In this document: one piece after another, positions 8,570 through 17,339 of the stretch | How the letters are laid out: the number at the start of each line of letters is the position of its first letter | How positions within the stretch are numbered: the first letter of the stretch is position 1 | NCBI RefSeq assembly: GCF_024733555.1 | Contig: NZ_JANIOF010000001.1 | Location: 1,095,225 to 1,159,224 of the forward strand | Direction: 5' to 3' | Origin: Paenibacillus sp. SC116 | Lineage (GTDB): Bacteria; Bacillota; Bacilli; Paenibacillales; Paenibacillaceae | DNA length: 64,000 nucleotides | Notes under the pieces: model-generated | Told to the model about the DNA's origin: nothing | The model's input: the letters and a program-made list of their open reading frames with translations, nothing else | Databases searched by the model: none | Translations under genes and position numbers: made by a program

Positions 8570-9145
8570 TCATCCCTTCAATCCCGGGTCAGTTATGTAT
8601 CCTTCCATTTGACATTTAATACTTGTGCGAGCCCGGAACAACAATGATTTTACTGAGCTTACCGTCTGTCCTAGCTGATTGGCTATCTCTTGGTAATCCA
8701 GTTGGTCATATTCACGCAGGATGATGGCAGAACGCTGCTTTTCAGGCAAATTGTTAATCGCTTCCCTAACGAGCTGTACTTTCTCATTACGAAGAGCTGT
8801 ATATTCAGGTGTTAGTTCTTTAGGAGCTTCAGGTACGATGCTATTATCTTCATCAAGTGACACTTGAAGACTTCGTTGCTTACGAAGTTCACTTAACACC
8901 GTATTACGAGCTATCGTATAGAGCCATGTAGAGAATGATGCTTCTGCTTCTCTAAACGTATGTAAGCTGCGGTATGCCTTATAGAATGTCTCTGCACACA
9001 AGTCCTCTGCAAGTAACTCCAACTGAGAATTACGAAGCATGTGATAAATAAAAGCTAAAACTTTACGGTGATAACGATTCATCAAATCCGCATACAAGTC
9101 GGTGTTTCCTTCCTTGATTTCACGGATAATTAGGGAGTCAGTCAT
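8570..9145 (-). CDS. ECF-type RNA polymerase sigma factor
   Basis: A 191-residue group IV sigma factor. Region 2 covers residues 10-80, including the core-binding AEDLCAETFYKAYRSLHTFR and FSTWLYTIARNTVLSELRKQ (region 2.4). Region 4 covers residues 125-180 (INNLPEKQRSAIILREYDQL, then YQEIANQLGQTVSSVKSLLF, the helix-turn-helix). AAGGAGG precedes the start by 10 nt. It is co-transcribed with its anti-sigma factor. Its position next to tyrA is not that of sigX, which neighbours resE in B. subtilis; the regulon is unknown. Confidence 0.9.
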   Translation of the reverse strand: MTDSLIIREIKEGNTDLYADLMNRYHRKVLAFIYHMLRNSQLELLAEDLCAETFYKAYRSLHTFREAEASFSTWLYTIARNTVLSELRKQRSLQVSLDEDNSIVPEAPKELTPEYTALRNEKVQLVREAINNLPEKQRSAIILREYDQLDYQEIANQLGQTVSSVKSLLFRARTSIKCQMEGYITDPGLKG

Positions 9146-9200
9146 GGATTGCGATCCTCCTTGCTTTCCATTTCGTCCCCGATGCGCTACCTTTAAGGAT

Positions 9201-9229
9201 ATTATACATCACAAAAAATAAAAAGTTGC
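9201..9229 (-). promoter_or_regulatory. Possible promoter of the sigma/anti-sigma operon
   Basis: On the minus strand GCAACT (9229-9224) lies 17 nt before TATAAT (9206-9201). The -10 is a perfect vegetative box, while the -35 looks more like the AAC core of ECF promoters, so either form of polymerase could be involved. Weak support. Confidence 0.35.
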
Positions 9230-9734
9230 GAATCGGATACTACTTATATTTAAGAAACGAATAGATAATTTCCAACGATACGACAATAAATCCTATGATT
9301 TTACATCTTTGTTTACTACATTGTTATTTTAGCATAAGACATACATGCGTAATGTTAATTTTTCTTAAGATTCTTTTAAGGTTGAACATTTGCACAAAAA
9401 AGAACCTCTTCTTAGTGAAGCGGTTCCGCGTCTTACATATTAACATATATTATAAAGAAGTAGTACGAAATTGGAGAATTACAAGCATGGTAATTAATGT
9501 TTCTTTAAGATTTCTACTCCATGATGAATTTGTAGTCTTGCACAATAATTCAAGAAAAATTACTTCCGAGTTCCTCCTCGACAACCCCTCATCACAGCTT
9601 GAAGGTGTTACTGAGTTACTGATGTTGAATCACGTATCGTTTTCTAATGATACTGTGTAACCCTTTGATTCTTTAATGTTTCTCATGGCTCTCCAGTGTC
9701 CCTTAAGTCCGTATCGTTCATTCTAGATTAAGAC
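9230..9734. other. Intergenic region with no convincing gene
   Basis: About 500 nt with no recognisable protein gene. It contains one terminator hairpin on the minus strand (9402-9426). The only initiated frame I find upstream of that is an 18-codon minus-strand ORF (9630-9686), whose ATG follows GGAG by 4 nt. A plus-strand frame at 9295-9660 has residue composition typical of non-coding DNA. See the findings. Confidence 0.5.
9402..9426 (-). terminator. Orphan terminator
   Basis: Minus-strand GAACCGCTTC pairs with GAAGAGGTTC (one mismatch), followed by TTTTTTG. No recognised gene ends just upstream of it, so it closes an unknown transcript. Confidence 0.65.
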
Positions 9735-9812
9735 AAAAAAAAAGAACCACTCCATAATGGAGTGGTTGCACAAAGTGCATATTTGGATAGGAGTGGAGAG
9801 AAACCATACTGT
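9735..9812 (-). ncRNA. Candidate small RNA of about 80 nt
   Basis: A promoter (9819-9848) and a strong intrinsic terminator (stem 9745-9767, perfect 10-bp AACCACTCCA/TGGAGTGGTT, then nine Us) bracket about 80 nt on the minus strand with no ribosome site. A second small hairpin, TGCAC-TTT-GTGCA, lies just before the terminator. An upstream CCACTCC segment could pair with the terminator's GGAGTGG arm, so two alternative folds are possible. tyrA has its own terminator before this unit, so it is independent of tyrA. It could be a regulatory RNA or the leftover leader of a lost gene. Confidence 0.45.
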
Positions 9813-9818
9813 AGTTAT

Positions 9819-9848
9819 AGTATAATGTATACGTTTTCATTCTGTCAA
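9819..9848 (-). promoter_or_regulatory. Sigma-A promoter of the candidate small RNA
   Basis: Minus-strand TTGACA (9848-9843) is separated by 18 nt from TATACT (9824-9819). The -35 is perfect and the -10 has five of six consensus bases. Confidence 0.6.
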
Positions 9849-9900
9849 TAACTTCTACCGAAAAAATTTCATCTCTTATCAATATTTTCCGTTTCCACGT

Positions 9901-9925
9901 AAAAAAGCCCTTTCACAAGGGCTCT
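9901..9925 (-). terminator. Terminator after tyrA
   Basis: AGCCCTT-GTGA-AAGGGCT on the minus strand followed by TTTTT, starting 7 nt past the tyrA stop. It ends the long aro/trp/hisC/tyrA unit. Confidence 0.9.
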
Positions 9926-9929
9926 TTTA

Positions 9930-11024
9930 CTATACATATACTTCATATCCCAAAGATCGCAAACACACCTGAGCGCGCTCCCAGTTCTGCTCTTCTCGGA
10001 ATGAAAGCCGCAGTACGCCTGGGACATCTTCTCTACTTTCAATAATCTGAAGGTTGCTAAGATTAATCTCTTCTTGTCCCAGTTTGGTTGCAATACGCCC
10101 AATAATACCAGGTGTATCAGGTATGTCCATATATACATCATAAAGCGCATGGATAGCCCCTTTACGTCGTTCAGGCATTTGATTGCGAAAATGTCCAGAG
10201 AGGCGGAATGACTCTTCTATCCATTCACCATCTTCACGCAGTAATACATCTTTCCATTCCTCGACTTTATCCTGCCAGTCTTGAAGCAAATCCAGCATTA
10301 CTTGGCGATTATTAATCAAAATATCTCGCCAGACAGTGGGATCACTGGATGCAATCCGAGTAATGTCTCGGAAACCACCAGCGGCAAGTATAAGATGCAA
10401 CTCATTAGAATCATTGTACTGGCGTACTTGGTTGACTAATGCAGTTGCCACAATATGCGGCAGGTGACTAATCGCTCCAACAACACGATCATGCTCTTCT
10501 GCATTCATTTGGATAATATGAGCTCGCGTATGTTGCAGCAGTTGACGAAGTTCTTGAGTCACATTTTCCGGACAGTCATTTGTAGGAGTCAAGACATAGT
10601 AAGCATTCTCAAACAACAATACGGAAGCTGCTTCCACACCAGAACGCTCAGATCCTGCCATTGGATGACCACCAATGAAATAAACTTCATTCCAATTCAG
10701 CTTACTCGCACATGCAGTAACCGAAGCTTTTGTGCTGCCAACATCCGTAATGACACAACCGCGTTTAAGCGTTAAAGTATTTAGGCGAAAAAGAGTATCC
10801 TCCAGCATGCCTACGGGAGAACAAATAAATATATAGTTCGCCTCTTTTACTGCTTCTTCAAGATCCGTTGTTGCTTCATCAACGACACCGCGCTCCACAT
10901 ACTTCTCAGCTGATGCTGCACGAGGGGAATATCCAATGACATGGAGCCCTGGCTTTCCTTTAAAACATAATGCAAGCGAGCCTCCGATGAGGCCCACTCC
11001 AAGAATTGCAATCTTTGTAGTCAT
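9930..11024 (-). CDS. tyrA: Prephenate dehydrogenase with ACT domain
   Basis: A 364-residue enzyme that oxidatively decarboxylates prephenate to 4-hydroxyphenylpyruvate for tyrosine. The NAD fold starts at residue 4 (IAILGVGLIGGSLAL). The conserved substrate segment GGHPMAGSERSG follows near residue 120, then HDRVVGAISHLPHIVATALV. The C-terminal 70 residues form an ACT domain (YMDIPDTPGIIGRIATKLG), the usual site for tyrosine feedback. It overlaps hisC by 4 nt (ATGA), so the two are translationally coupled. The last gene of the operon. Confidence 0.95.
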   Translation of the reverse strand: MTTKIAILGVGLIGGSLALCFKGKPGLHVIGYSPRAASAEKYVERGVVDEATTDLEEAVKEANYIFICSPVGMLEDTLFRLNTLTLKRGCVITDVGSTKASVTACASKLNWNEVYFIGGHPMAGSERSGVEAASVLLFENAYYVLTPTNDCPENVTQELRQLLQHTRAHIIQMNAEEHDRVVGAISHLPHIVATALVNQVRQYNDSNELHLILAAGGFRDITRIASSDPTVWRDILINNRQVMLDLLQDWQDKVEEWKDVLLREDGEWIEESFRLSGHFRNQMPERRKGAIHALYDVYMDIPDTPGIIGRIATKLGQEEINLSNLQIIESREDVPGVLRLSFREEQNWERAQVCLRSLGYEVYV

Positions 11025-12124
11025 AGGTCCACCTTACATTCTAATAAAATTTGTTCAATAGCTTGAATAAATGCTTCATTCTGCTCACGACTGCCTATCG
11101 TGACACGAATAGCGTTCGGATAATGTCGGAATCCTGCTCGAACGATAATCCCTTTGGAAACCAGTTGTTCGAACATGTCCTTACCAAGCATCGGAACCTC
11201 AATCATTATGAAATTACCGTGCGCTGGCATTGTACGTAATTCTAACCGTTCACACTGCTCTTGTAAATACCCTAGACCCTCCGTGTTCCATTGCTTGCAT
11301 TGCGATACATACTCCTTGTCATGAATCGCAGCTACCCCTGCTGCCTGTGCAAAGCGTGACGTATTAAATGGCTCTCTAACTTGATTAATAGAGCGGATCA
11401 CCTCGGGGTGGCCGACTCCATAACCAAGCCGTAGTGATGCTAAGCCATGAATTTTGGAAAATGTACGGAGGGCAACAAGGTTCGGATAATTCGCGATTAG
11501 TTCAATTGAATTAGGATAGCTTGCATCCGTAACATATTCACAATACGCTTCATCCAAAGCAACTAGCACATGCGAAGGAACCCGATCCATGAACGCAATA
11601 AGCTCATCTTTCGTAACTATCGTTCCAGTGGGATTGTTAGGGCTGCATATCCACACTACTTTCGTTCGTTCTGTAATGGCAGCGAGCATTCCTTCTAAAT
11701 CATGCTTGCCTTCCTTCAATGGAACTTCAATGGTACGGGCTCCCTCAATATCAGCATTATGCTTATATTGAGGGAAGGTTTGATCCGCGGCAATAGACTC
11801 ATCATTCGCAGTTAGAAATGCACGACAAATCATTAGTATAACGTCATCTGATCCTGCTCCAAAAATTAGCTGTTCGCTGCTAACTTGCAACTGATCTGCA
11901 ACTGCTTGCTTCAATTTAAGTGCAGCTCCATCAGGATATTGACTCAGTTTGCTCAATTCTTCTTCGAGCGCCTGTTTAACTCTAACTGAGCAACCGTACG
12001 GATTTTCGTTGGATGCTAGCTTAACGACTTTATCAATTCCGTATTCTCGCTTCACATCCTCAGCAGATAAACCAGGCTGATAGATAGGAAGGCTCGCGAC
12101 GATGTCTTTCGTTTTGATACGCAT
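11021..12124 (-). CDS. hisC: Histidinol-phosphate/aromatic aminotransferase
   Basis: A 367-residue class I/II PLP aminotransferase. Visible are SPNNPTGTIV, ALDEAYCEY and the PLP lysine box TFSKIHGLASLRLGYG, and the final Arg region in AIRVTIGSREQNEAF. In B. subtilis the hisC gene placed between trpA and tyrA serves both histidine synthesis and transamination of phenylalanine and tyrosine precursors. The same context here suggests the same double duty. It follows trpA after 41 nt. Confidence 0.93.
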   Translation of the reverse strand: MRIKTKDIVASLPIYQPGLSAEDVKREYGIDKVVKLASNENPYGCSVRVKQALEEELSKLSQYPDGAALKLKQAVADQLQVSSEQLIFGAGSDDVILMICRAFLTANDESIAADQTFPQYKHNADIEGARTIEVPLKEGKHDLEGMLAAITERTKVVWICSPNNPTGTIVTKDELIAFMDRVPSHVLVALDEAYCEYVTDASYPNSIELIANYPNLVALRTFSKIHGLASLRLGYGVGHPEVIRSINQVREPFNTSRFAQAAGVAAIHDKEYVSQCKQWNTEGLGYLQEQCERLELRTMPAHGNFIMIEVPMLGKDMFEQLVSKGIIVRAGFRHYPNAIRVTIGSREQNEAFIQAIEQILLECKVDL

Positions 12125-12165
12125 CCAAACACACCTCTCCGCTTCAAGGTATTAACTTACTGAAA

Positions 12166-12987
12166 CTATGATTTCAATTCTCTCACAAATTTACAAATTT
12201 GCAATACGCCATCTTGCACGGTCTGTGGTGATTGCAGTAATGGTAGCGCCTCTTCGATTTGACGAACAATCGCACTTCCAACCACAACTCCATCACAATG
12301 TGAAGAGAATCGACGCACATGCTCTGCATTGGAAATACCAAATCCGATTGCGATTGGCAGATCTGAAGCTGTACGAACCTCATGCAAAAAGTCTTCTATA
12401 TTGGCAGCAAATGAACTCCGAACGCCTGTAACACCTAATGAGGACACGCAATAAATAAACCCTCGGCCGTGATGTGCGATTTGTTTGACCCGCTCCTTCG
12501 AAGTTGGTGCGACTAGCGGCACAAGATGAATCGAGTAACGATCCGCTATTTCTCGAATAGGCGCGCTCTCTTCAAGGGGCAAATCAGGTATAATAATGCC
12601 ACTAATCTCCGAGTCTACCATTTCTTTAAATAATTTCTCTGCTCCATATTGGAGCACTGGGTTGTAATAAGTGAACAGTACGTAAGGGATGGACGCACCG
12701 TGCTCCCTAGCTTTCTTCGCGACCTGTAAACTATCGCGAATTGTAATATGATTTTGCAGCGCGCGGGCTGAAGCACGTTCGATAACGGGTCCATCAGCAA
12801 GCGGATCTGAATAAGGGACACCTAATTCAATAATATCCGCGCCTGATTGTTCCATACCAAGCAATAGCTCTAACGTAATATCGATATGGGGATCTCCAAC
12901 CGTAATAAATGGAATAAGTGCAGATTTCCCTTCTGACTTCAACTTTTCGAATGCTGCATCCATACGATTCATGACGGCGTTATTCAT
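12166..12987 (-). CDS. trpA: Tryptophan synthase alpha chain
   Basis: A 273-residue TIM-barrel lyase that cleaves indole-3-glycerol phosphate. The catalytic Glu is in [20 protein letters not shown], and the catalytic Asp lies in the loop with [12 protein letters not shown]. The phosphate-binding [10 protein letters not shown] and GVVVGSAIV segments follow. It overlaps the end of trpB by 8 nt, and TrpA and TrpB form an alpha2beta2 complex. Length is normal. Confidence 0.96.
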   Translation of the reverse strand: MNNAVMNRMDAAFEKLKSEGKSALIPFITVGDPHIDITLELLLGMEQSGADIIELGVPYSDPLADGPVIERASARALQNHITIRDSLQVAKKAREHGASIPYVLFTYYNPVLQYGAEKLFKEMVDSEISGIIIPDLPLEESAPIREIADRYSIHLVPLVAPTSKERVKQIAHHGRGFIYCVSSLGVTGVRSSFAANIEDFLHEVRTASDLPIAIGFGISNAEHVRRFSSHCDGVVVGSAIVRQIEEALPLLQSPQTVQDGVLQICKFVRELKS

Positions 12988-14197
12988 GTTTATCCCCCCC
13001 TAGTACTTCCATGATCGTACCAACATCCTTATCCCCACGACCTGATAAACAGATTACTAATAACTCATCTTGCTTCATCGTAGGAGCGAGCTTTATCGCT
13101 TGGGCTATGGCATGAGAAGACTCTAATGCAGGGATAATTCCTTCTGTGCGACACATAAATTGAAGGGCATCTAGTGCTTCTTTATCTGTAATCGGTGCAT
13201 ATGTTGCTCTACCGGATGCATTCAAGTGAGCATGCTCTGGACCTACACCAGGATAATCAAGCCCCGCGGAAATGGAGTGAGCTGGCTGCACTTGACCAAA
13301 CTCATCTTGTAACAAATAGCTTAATGAACCCTGAAACACACCTGGTGTCCCCAAAGTCATGGTAGCCGCATGTTCTTTCGTATCAACACCTCGCCCAGCA
13401 GCTTCCACACCAACAAGCTTTACATTCAGATCATTAAGAAATGGATAGAACATCCCCATCGCATTACTTCCACCGCCAACAGCAGCAACGCATACATCCG
13501 GCAATTTTCCTTCTAGTTCTTGTATTTGCCGTTTCGTCTCATCCCCGATAATACGTTGAAAGTCACGAACAATCATCGGGTAAGGATGAGGACCTACTAC
13601 AGAACCTAAAATATAGAATGTATCTGTTACGTTAGAAACCCAATAGCGCAAAGCCTCATTTCCTGCATCCTTCAATGTTCGTGTACCAGAAATGACGGGT
13701 ACGACCTCTGCACCGAGCAGTTCCATACGGAAAACATTAAGTCGTTGACGCCGCATATCTTCTTCGCCCATAAATACTTTGCATTCTAACCCAAGTAAAG
13801 CACATACGGTAGCTGTAGCTACACCATGTTGTCCGGCTCCAGTCTCTGCGATCACCTTCTTCTTGCCCATTCGCTTGGCAAGCAATGCCTGACCGATTGT
13901 GTTGTTTATTTTGTGTGCCCCAGTATGGTTCAGGTCTTCACGTTTCAAATAAATCTTTGCTCCACCGAGCTCCTTCGTCATGCGTTCTGCATAATAAAGA
14001 GAAGTCGGACGACCTGAATAGCTTTGTAGCAACTGCTTGTATTCCGTCTGAAACTGCTCATCCTGTCGGTAAGTTTCATAAGCTTGCTCAAGCTCTATTA
14101 AGGCATTCATCAATGTTTCAGGGACATATTTTCCACCAAATTGGCCATAACGACCGTTCGCATCAGGATAACGGTAAACTTGTTCTTGTATGGACAT
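12980..14197 (-). CDS. trpB: Tryptophan synthase beta chain
   Basis: A 405-residue PLP enzyme joining indole and serine. The PLP lysine lies in [17 protein letters not shown], the catalytic loop in [15 protein letters not shown], and the phosphate clamp in [14 protein letters not shown]. The N-terminus ([14 protein letters not shown]) is characteristic of TrpB1. It overlaps trpF by 35 nt, rather long for this operon but with both frames clean. Confidence 0.97.
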   Translation of the reverse strand: MSIQEQVYRYPDANGRYGQFGGKYVPETLMNALIELEQAYETYRQDEQFQTEYKQLLQSYSGRPTSLYYAERMTKELGGAKIYLKREDLNHTGAHKINNTIGQALLAKRMGKKKVIAETGAGQHGVATATVCALLGLECKVFMGEEDMRRQRLNVFRMELLGAEVVPVISGTRTLKDAGNEALRYWVSNVTDTFYILGSVVGPHPYPMIVRDFQRIIGDETKRQIQELEGKLPDVCVAAVGGGSNAMGMFYPFLNDLNVKLVGVEAAGRGVDTKEHAATMTLGTPGVFQGSLSYLLQDEFGQVQPAHSISAGLDYPGVGPEHAHLNASGRATYAPITDKEALDALQFMCRTEGIIPALESSHAIAQAIKLAPTMKQDELLVICLSGRGDKDVGTIMEVLGGDKHE

Positions 14198-14870
14198 GCT
14201 GTCTCACCCTTCCTATAAATGTATCTACTTTGCTCAAGTCTTTGTTTCCATCTGACTCGACTCCACTGGAAACGTCTACACCATCAAGCTCATAGCGTGT
14301 AAGTAAACTGCCAATGTTGTCAGGAGACAGACCGCCAGCAACATACAGCGGCATACCTAATTGTTTGGCACGAGATTGATAACTTGGGATAACATCCCAC
14401 TGAAATACTTTCCCTGAGCCTCCACCCTGAACCGGATCATGAGTGTCAAGCAACAATAGATCAATGTATGGAGCTGCTGCCGATAAGCGCTCAAACTGTC
14501 GATTCAATTCATCTTCAAAATCTATCTTGCCAACGTTCGATATTGGAAATGTTAACCAAACACTCATATTACTATTTTCTTTCACCCATCGACAAATGTC
14601 CAGTTGTTCGTGGGCATGAAATTGCAACGCCTGAACCGCGCAGGAATTCAGGACAGGCTTTAAACTATCCGTATCAACATGTGCAAATACACCAACCGTA
14701 TGAGGAATGTGAACTTGCTCATCCTGTAATTGATTTAGAATGGATTGAACGGTATCAGGAGACACTTGCCTGCGGCTTTGTGCGAATACAAATCCGATAT
14801 GATCAGGATTGCATGCGATGACGCCTCTTGTCATTTCTAAAGACGTCATTCCACATATTTTAACGTTCAT
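14163..14870 (-). CDS. trpF: Phosphoribosylanthranilate isomerase
   Basis: A 235-residue TIM-barrel isomerase. The N-terminus [15 protein letters not shown] carries the catalytic Cys in KICG, with [15 protein letters not shown] following. The catalytic Asp is in [20 protein letters not shown], and the phosphate site in [12 protein letters not shown] and GVDVSSGVE. It overlaps trpC by 4 nt and trpB by 35 nt. Confidence 0.95.
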   Translation of the reverse strand: MNVKICGMTSLEMTRGVIACNPDHIGFVFAQSRRQVSPDTVQSILNQLQDEQVHIPHTVGVFAHVDTDSLKPVLNSCAVQALQFHAHEQLDICRWVKENSNMSVWLTFPISNVGKIDFEDELNRQFERLSAAAPYIDLLLLDTHDPVQGGGSGKVFQWDVIPSYQSRAKQLGMPLYVAGGLSPDNIGSLLTRYELDGVDVSSGVESDGNKDLSKVDTFIGRVRQHVHTRTSLPLS

Positions 14871-15691
14871 GAACTCACACTTTCTGAAGCAAAAGGAGTT
14901 TGCTCTACGGGTTCCATCAGCTTGTGAACAGCCTCTCCAATATTGTCGTTCCGCATAAAATGCTCACCTATAAGAACTGCATCAACACTAGACTCATACA
15001 AATGAGCAATATGTTCTGGCAAGTGGATACCACTCTCACTCACTAATGTGCATTGGTTAGGAACCAATTTTCGCAATTGATCGGTTTGGGCCAAGTCTGT
15101 AACAAAGGTGTGCAAGTTGCGGTTGTTTATGCCAATTAGCTCAACTTGCTCCAACTTCAACACACGATGCAATTCATTTTCTTCGTGCACTTCGATTAAT
15201 GCTTCCATTCCCAATTCTCTGCTTTGCTCAAATAGTTCCTTCAACTGTTCATCATCTAAAATAGCAGCGATGAGCAAAACAGCGTCCGCCCCTATTAATC
15301 TTGCTTCAAGCAACTGCTCACGACTTATAATAAAGTCTTTGCGCAGCATAGGAACATCTACCTGCGAGCGAACTTGCTTAAATATATCGATTCCACCCTG
15401 GAAGTAGGAAACATCAGTCAACACAGATAAGGCATCAGCACCCGCCTGAACGTAGCTTTGTGCGATCTCTACAGGATTAAATTGCTCGCGAATGATCCCT
15501 TTAGAAGGGGATGCTTTTTTTACTTCTGCTATTAATCCCACTCCACGATTACGATTCGTCGTAATCGCTTTTCTAAGTGAACGTACTGGCATGAACGTAG
15601 ATATATCTGCTTCCGCTTGAGCAACGTTCAAATGCTTCTGCAGTTGCTCAACTTCTGACTTCTTCGTTTCTACAATACGATTAAGAAACAT
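14867..15691 (-). CDS. trpC: Indole-3-glycerol phosphate synthase
   Basis: A 274-residue TIM-barrel enzyme. Signatures are LIAEVKKASPSKG (catalytic Lys and Glu region), VLTDVSYFQGG, LRKDFIISREQL, LIGINNRNLHTF and LVSESGI. It converts carboxyphenylaminodeoxyribulose phosphate to indole-3-glycerol phosphate. The start overlaps the trpD end by 11 nt, indicating translational coupling. Confidence 0.96.
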   Translation of the reverse strand: MFLNRIVETKKSEVEQLQKHLNVAQAEADISTFMPVRSLRKAITTNRNRGVGLIAEVKKASPSKGIIREQFNPVEIAQSYVQAGADALSVLTDVSYFQGGIDIFKQVRSQVDVPMLRKDFIISREQLLEARLIGADAVLLIAAILDDEQLKELFEQSRELGMEALIEVHEENELHRVLKLEQVELIGINNRNLHTFVTDLAQTDQLRKLVPNQCTLVSESGIHLPEHIAHLYESSVDAVLIGEHFMRNDNIGEAVHKLMEPVEQTPFASESVSS

Positions 15692-16721
15692 GACTCATCC
15701 CTCCAGTTGTCTCGATCAATTGTTGCAGCTTACTATATGCCTTTCCAGTATCTATCATATCAGCAGCAATGTGTACCCCTTCGCGTATGGAATCTGCTTG
15801 ACCAGATACATAGATGCAAGCACCTGCGTTTGCAAGTACAATATCTCGATGCGCCCCGCGTTCGCCTTTTAAAATATCCAGTATAATTTTTGCATTGTCA
15901 GCCGCTTCACCGCCAAGTACGTCACTTAACGACTGTGTCCGTAAACCCATTTCTTCGGGAGTAAGTTCATACGTGCGCAGATCTCCATCTCGCAGTTCAC
16001 TAATACGAGTTGGTGCAGACAAGCTAATCTCGTCTAATCCATCGAGACTGGATACGACCATAGCCCGTTTCAAGCCAAGTTCGCGCAGCACGGCTGCAAC
16101 GGTATCCGTTTTCGTCTTGTCATAAATGCCAAGTAGTTGGCGATCTGCCCCAGCTGGATTCGTCAACGGGCCAAGCATGTTAAATACGGTACGTATGCCT
16201 AGCTCTCTACGAGGCGCGGCCGCATATTTCATTGCAGGATGGAACATTTGCGCAAACATAAAGCAGATCCCAATCCGATCCAGACATTCTGCAGCACTCT
16301 CACTCGATAAATGGATATTCACACCCAGTGCTTCCAACACATCTGCACTGCCTGAACGACTGGAGGCTGATCGATTTCCATGTTTAGCTACACGAACAGA
16401 TGAAGACGCTGCAATAATAGCGGAAACTGTTGATACGTTGAGTTTATGAATGCCTGACCCACCAGTACCACACGTATCAAGTAATTGTTCACGGGACGTG
16501 TTCACTTGCTTCGCAGCATTTCGCATCCCTTCTGCCAACCCTGTTATCTCATCGACCGTTTCACCTTTAAGGCGAAGGCCTGCAAGTAATGCACCAATCT
16601 GAGCAGGCGTTACATCACCACGCATAATATCTTCCATTACATGCCTAGCTTCTTCCCTTGTTAAGCTATCTCCGCTCAGCAACTTACTTAAAGCTTCCTT
16701 CACACGATAGTCGTTTGTCAT
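15681..16721 (-). CDS. trpD: Anthranilate phosphoribosyltransferase
   Basis: A 346-residue enzyme that adds phosphoribose to anthranilate. The PRPP-binding DTCGTGGSG lies near residue 83, with VRVAKHGNRSASSRSGSADV, GICFMFAQMFHPAM and FNMLGPLTNPAGADRQLLG also present. AAAAGGAGAGG precedes the start. This is the first intact trp gene after the leader: trpE, which normally precedes it, is missing. The substrate anthranilate must therefore be made from a trpE elsewhere or be taken up. Confidence 0.96.
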   Translation of the reverse strand: MTNDYRVKEALSKLLSGDSLTREEARHVMEDIMRGDVTPAQIGALLAGLRLKGETVDEITGLAEGMRNAAKQVNTSREQLLDTCGTGGSGIHKLNVSTVSAIIAASSSVRVAKHGNRSASSRSGSADVLEALGVNIHLSSESAAECLDRIGICFMFAQMFHPAMKYAAAPRRELGIRTVFNMLGPLTNPAGADRQLLGIYDKTKTDTVAAVLRELGLKRAMVVSSLDGLDEISLSAPTRISELRDGDLRTYELTPEEMGLRTQSLSDVLGGEAADNAKIILDILKGERGAHRDIVLANAGACIYVSGQADSIREGVHIAADMIDTGKAYSKLQQLIETTGGMSHVS

Positions 16722-16844
16722 ATGATCCTCTCCTTTTCGTTTCTTTTTTTATTAGTAACTGTATCTGTCTTACTATCTCAACTTGTTTATGAAGAGATGT
16801 TCATTACTAGTTCCCTAATTGGATACCTTATGAATTGCTTCTTG

Positions 16845-16970
16845 TTAGCGAGTTAAATTGCATAACGTTCGCCAATCTTCTATGGGTAAATTCGGTATGT
16901 GTGAGAAACGAAAAAGAGAAGACATTGAACTCGTGGGATCATTCCTTAGTTCATTCATTGGAGGAATCAT
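16845..16970 (-). CDS. Short ORF in the place of trpE (41 aa)
   Basis: A 41-codon ORF beginning MIPPMNELRNDPTS and ending CNLTR-stop. A very good ribosome site (AAAGGAG, 8 nt) precedes its ATG at 16970, just where a trpE start would be expected after the attenuator. I cannot match the peptide to any family. It may be the front end of a deleted trpE/pabB-like gene, a leader peptide, or a new small protein. The 123 nt between it and trpD hold several stops in its frame and no long ORF. Confidence 0.4.
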   Translation of the reverse strand: MIPPMNELRNDPTSSMSSLFRFSHIPNLPIEDWRTLCNLTR

Positions 16971-17026
16971 CGCGCACACTCCTTTCCCTTACTTGCATTT
17001 ATAGGGAGAGATAGCTGTTCAACAAC

Positions 17027-17052
17027 AAAAAAACCTCTGCTTCCGCAGAGGT
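17027..17052 (-). terminator. trp attenuator terminator
   Basis: Minus-strand ACCTCTGC-GGAA-GCAGAGGT is a perfect 8-bp stem with a 4-nt loop, followed by seven Ts. It lies between the TRAP site and the first ORF of the trp operon. Its 5' arm CTCTGC is complementary to GCAGAG in the first TRAP repeats, so it can be switched by TRAP binding. Confidence 0.85.
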
Positions 17053-17280
17053 GTGTTGAACGCGATGATAATATTGAAGAAATAAAAGGTGTTGTTATCA
17101 GGATGCAAGGTATATCGAATAAAGGCAATCATGCCATTACATCACCTATGCATAAATATGGACGTATAGAAGGTACGTCAATGAATGCACCACCCTTGTT
17201 ATACAACAAGACTAAGGATACATAGCATTGCAAATTCTTCTTAACTCCATCTATATCTGATAGCCTATAACACGCTTATA

Positions 17281-17333
17281 CTCAACTCTACTCATCTAAT
17301 CTCATCTCAACTACACTATACTCAACTCTGCTA
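17281..17333 (-). promoter_or_regulatory. TRAP binding site: eleven (G/U)AG repeats
   Basis: On the minus strand there are exactly eleven triplets, each separated by 2 nt: UAG, GAG, GAG, UAG, UAG, GAG, GAG, UAG, GAG, GAG, GAG. The 5-nt period is unbroken for 53 nt, and the triplets on either side do not fit. TRAP is a ring of eleven identical subunits, each binding one such triplet when tryptophan is bound. The TRAP gene mtrB is at 27599-27820. Confidence 0.93.
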
Positions 17334-17339
17334 ATGCCA

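Noticed and set aside
9295-9660. 121-codon plus-strand frame
   Set aside because: No ribosome site, odd composition, and the minus-strand terminator runs through it.
17187-17200. AAGGGTGGTGC on the minus strand in the trp leader, resembling a T-box core
   Set aside because: The ACCGCG half is not kept, no stem I or specifier is seen, and the terminator is about 140 nt away rather than adjacent.
17281-17333. CTCAA/CTCAT-rich stretch looking like a low-complexity repeat, microsatellite or CRISPR-like array
   Set aside because: The period is 5 nt with fixed (G/U)AG on the minus strand, exactly eleven units, in front of the trp genes; the TRAP site explains it fully.
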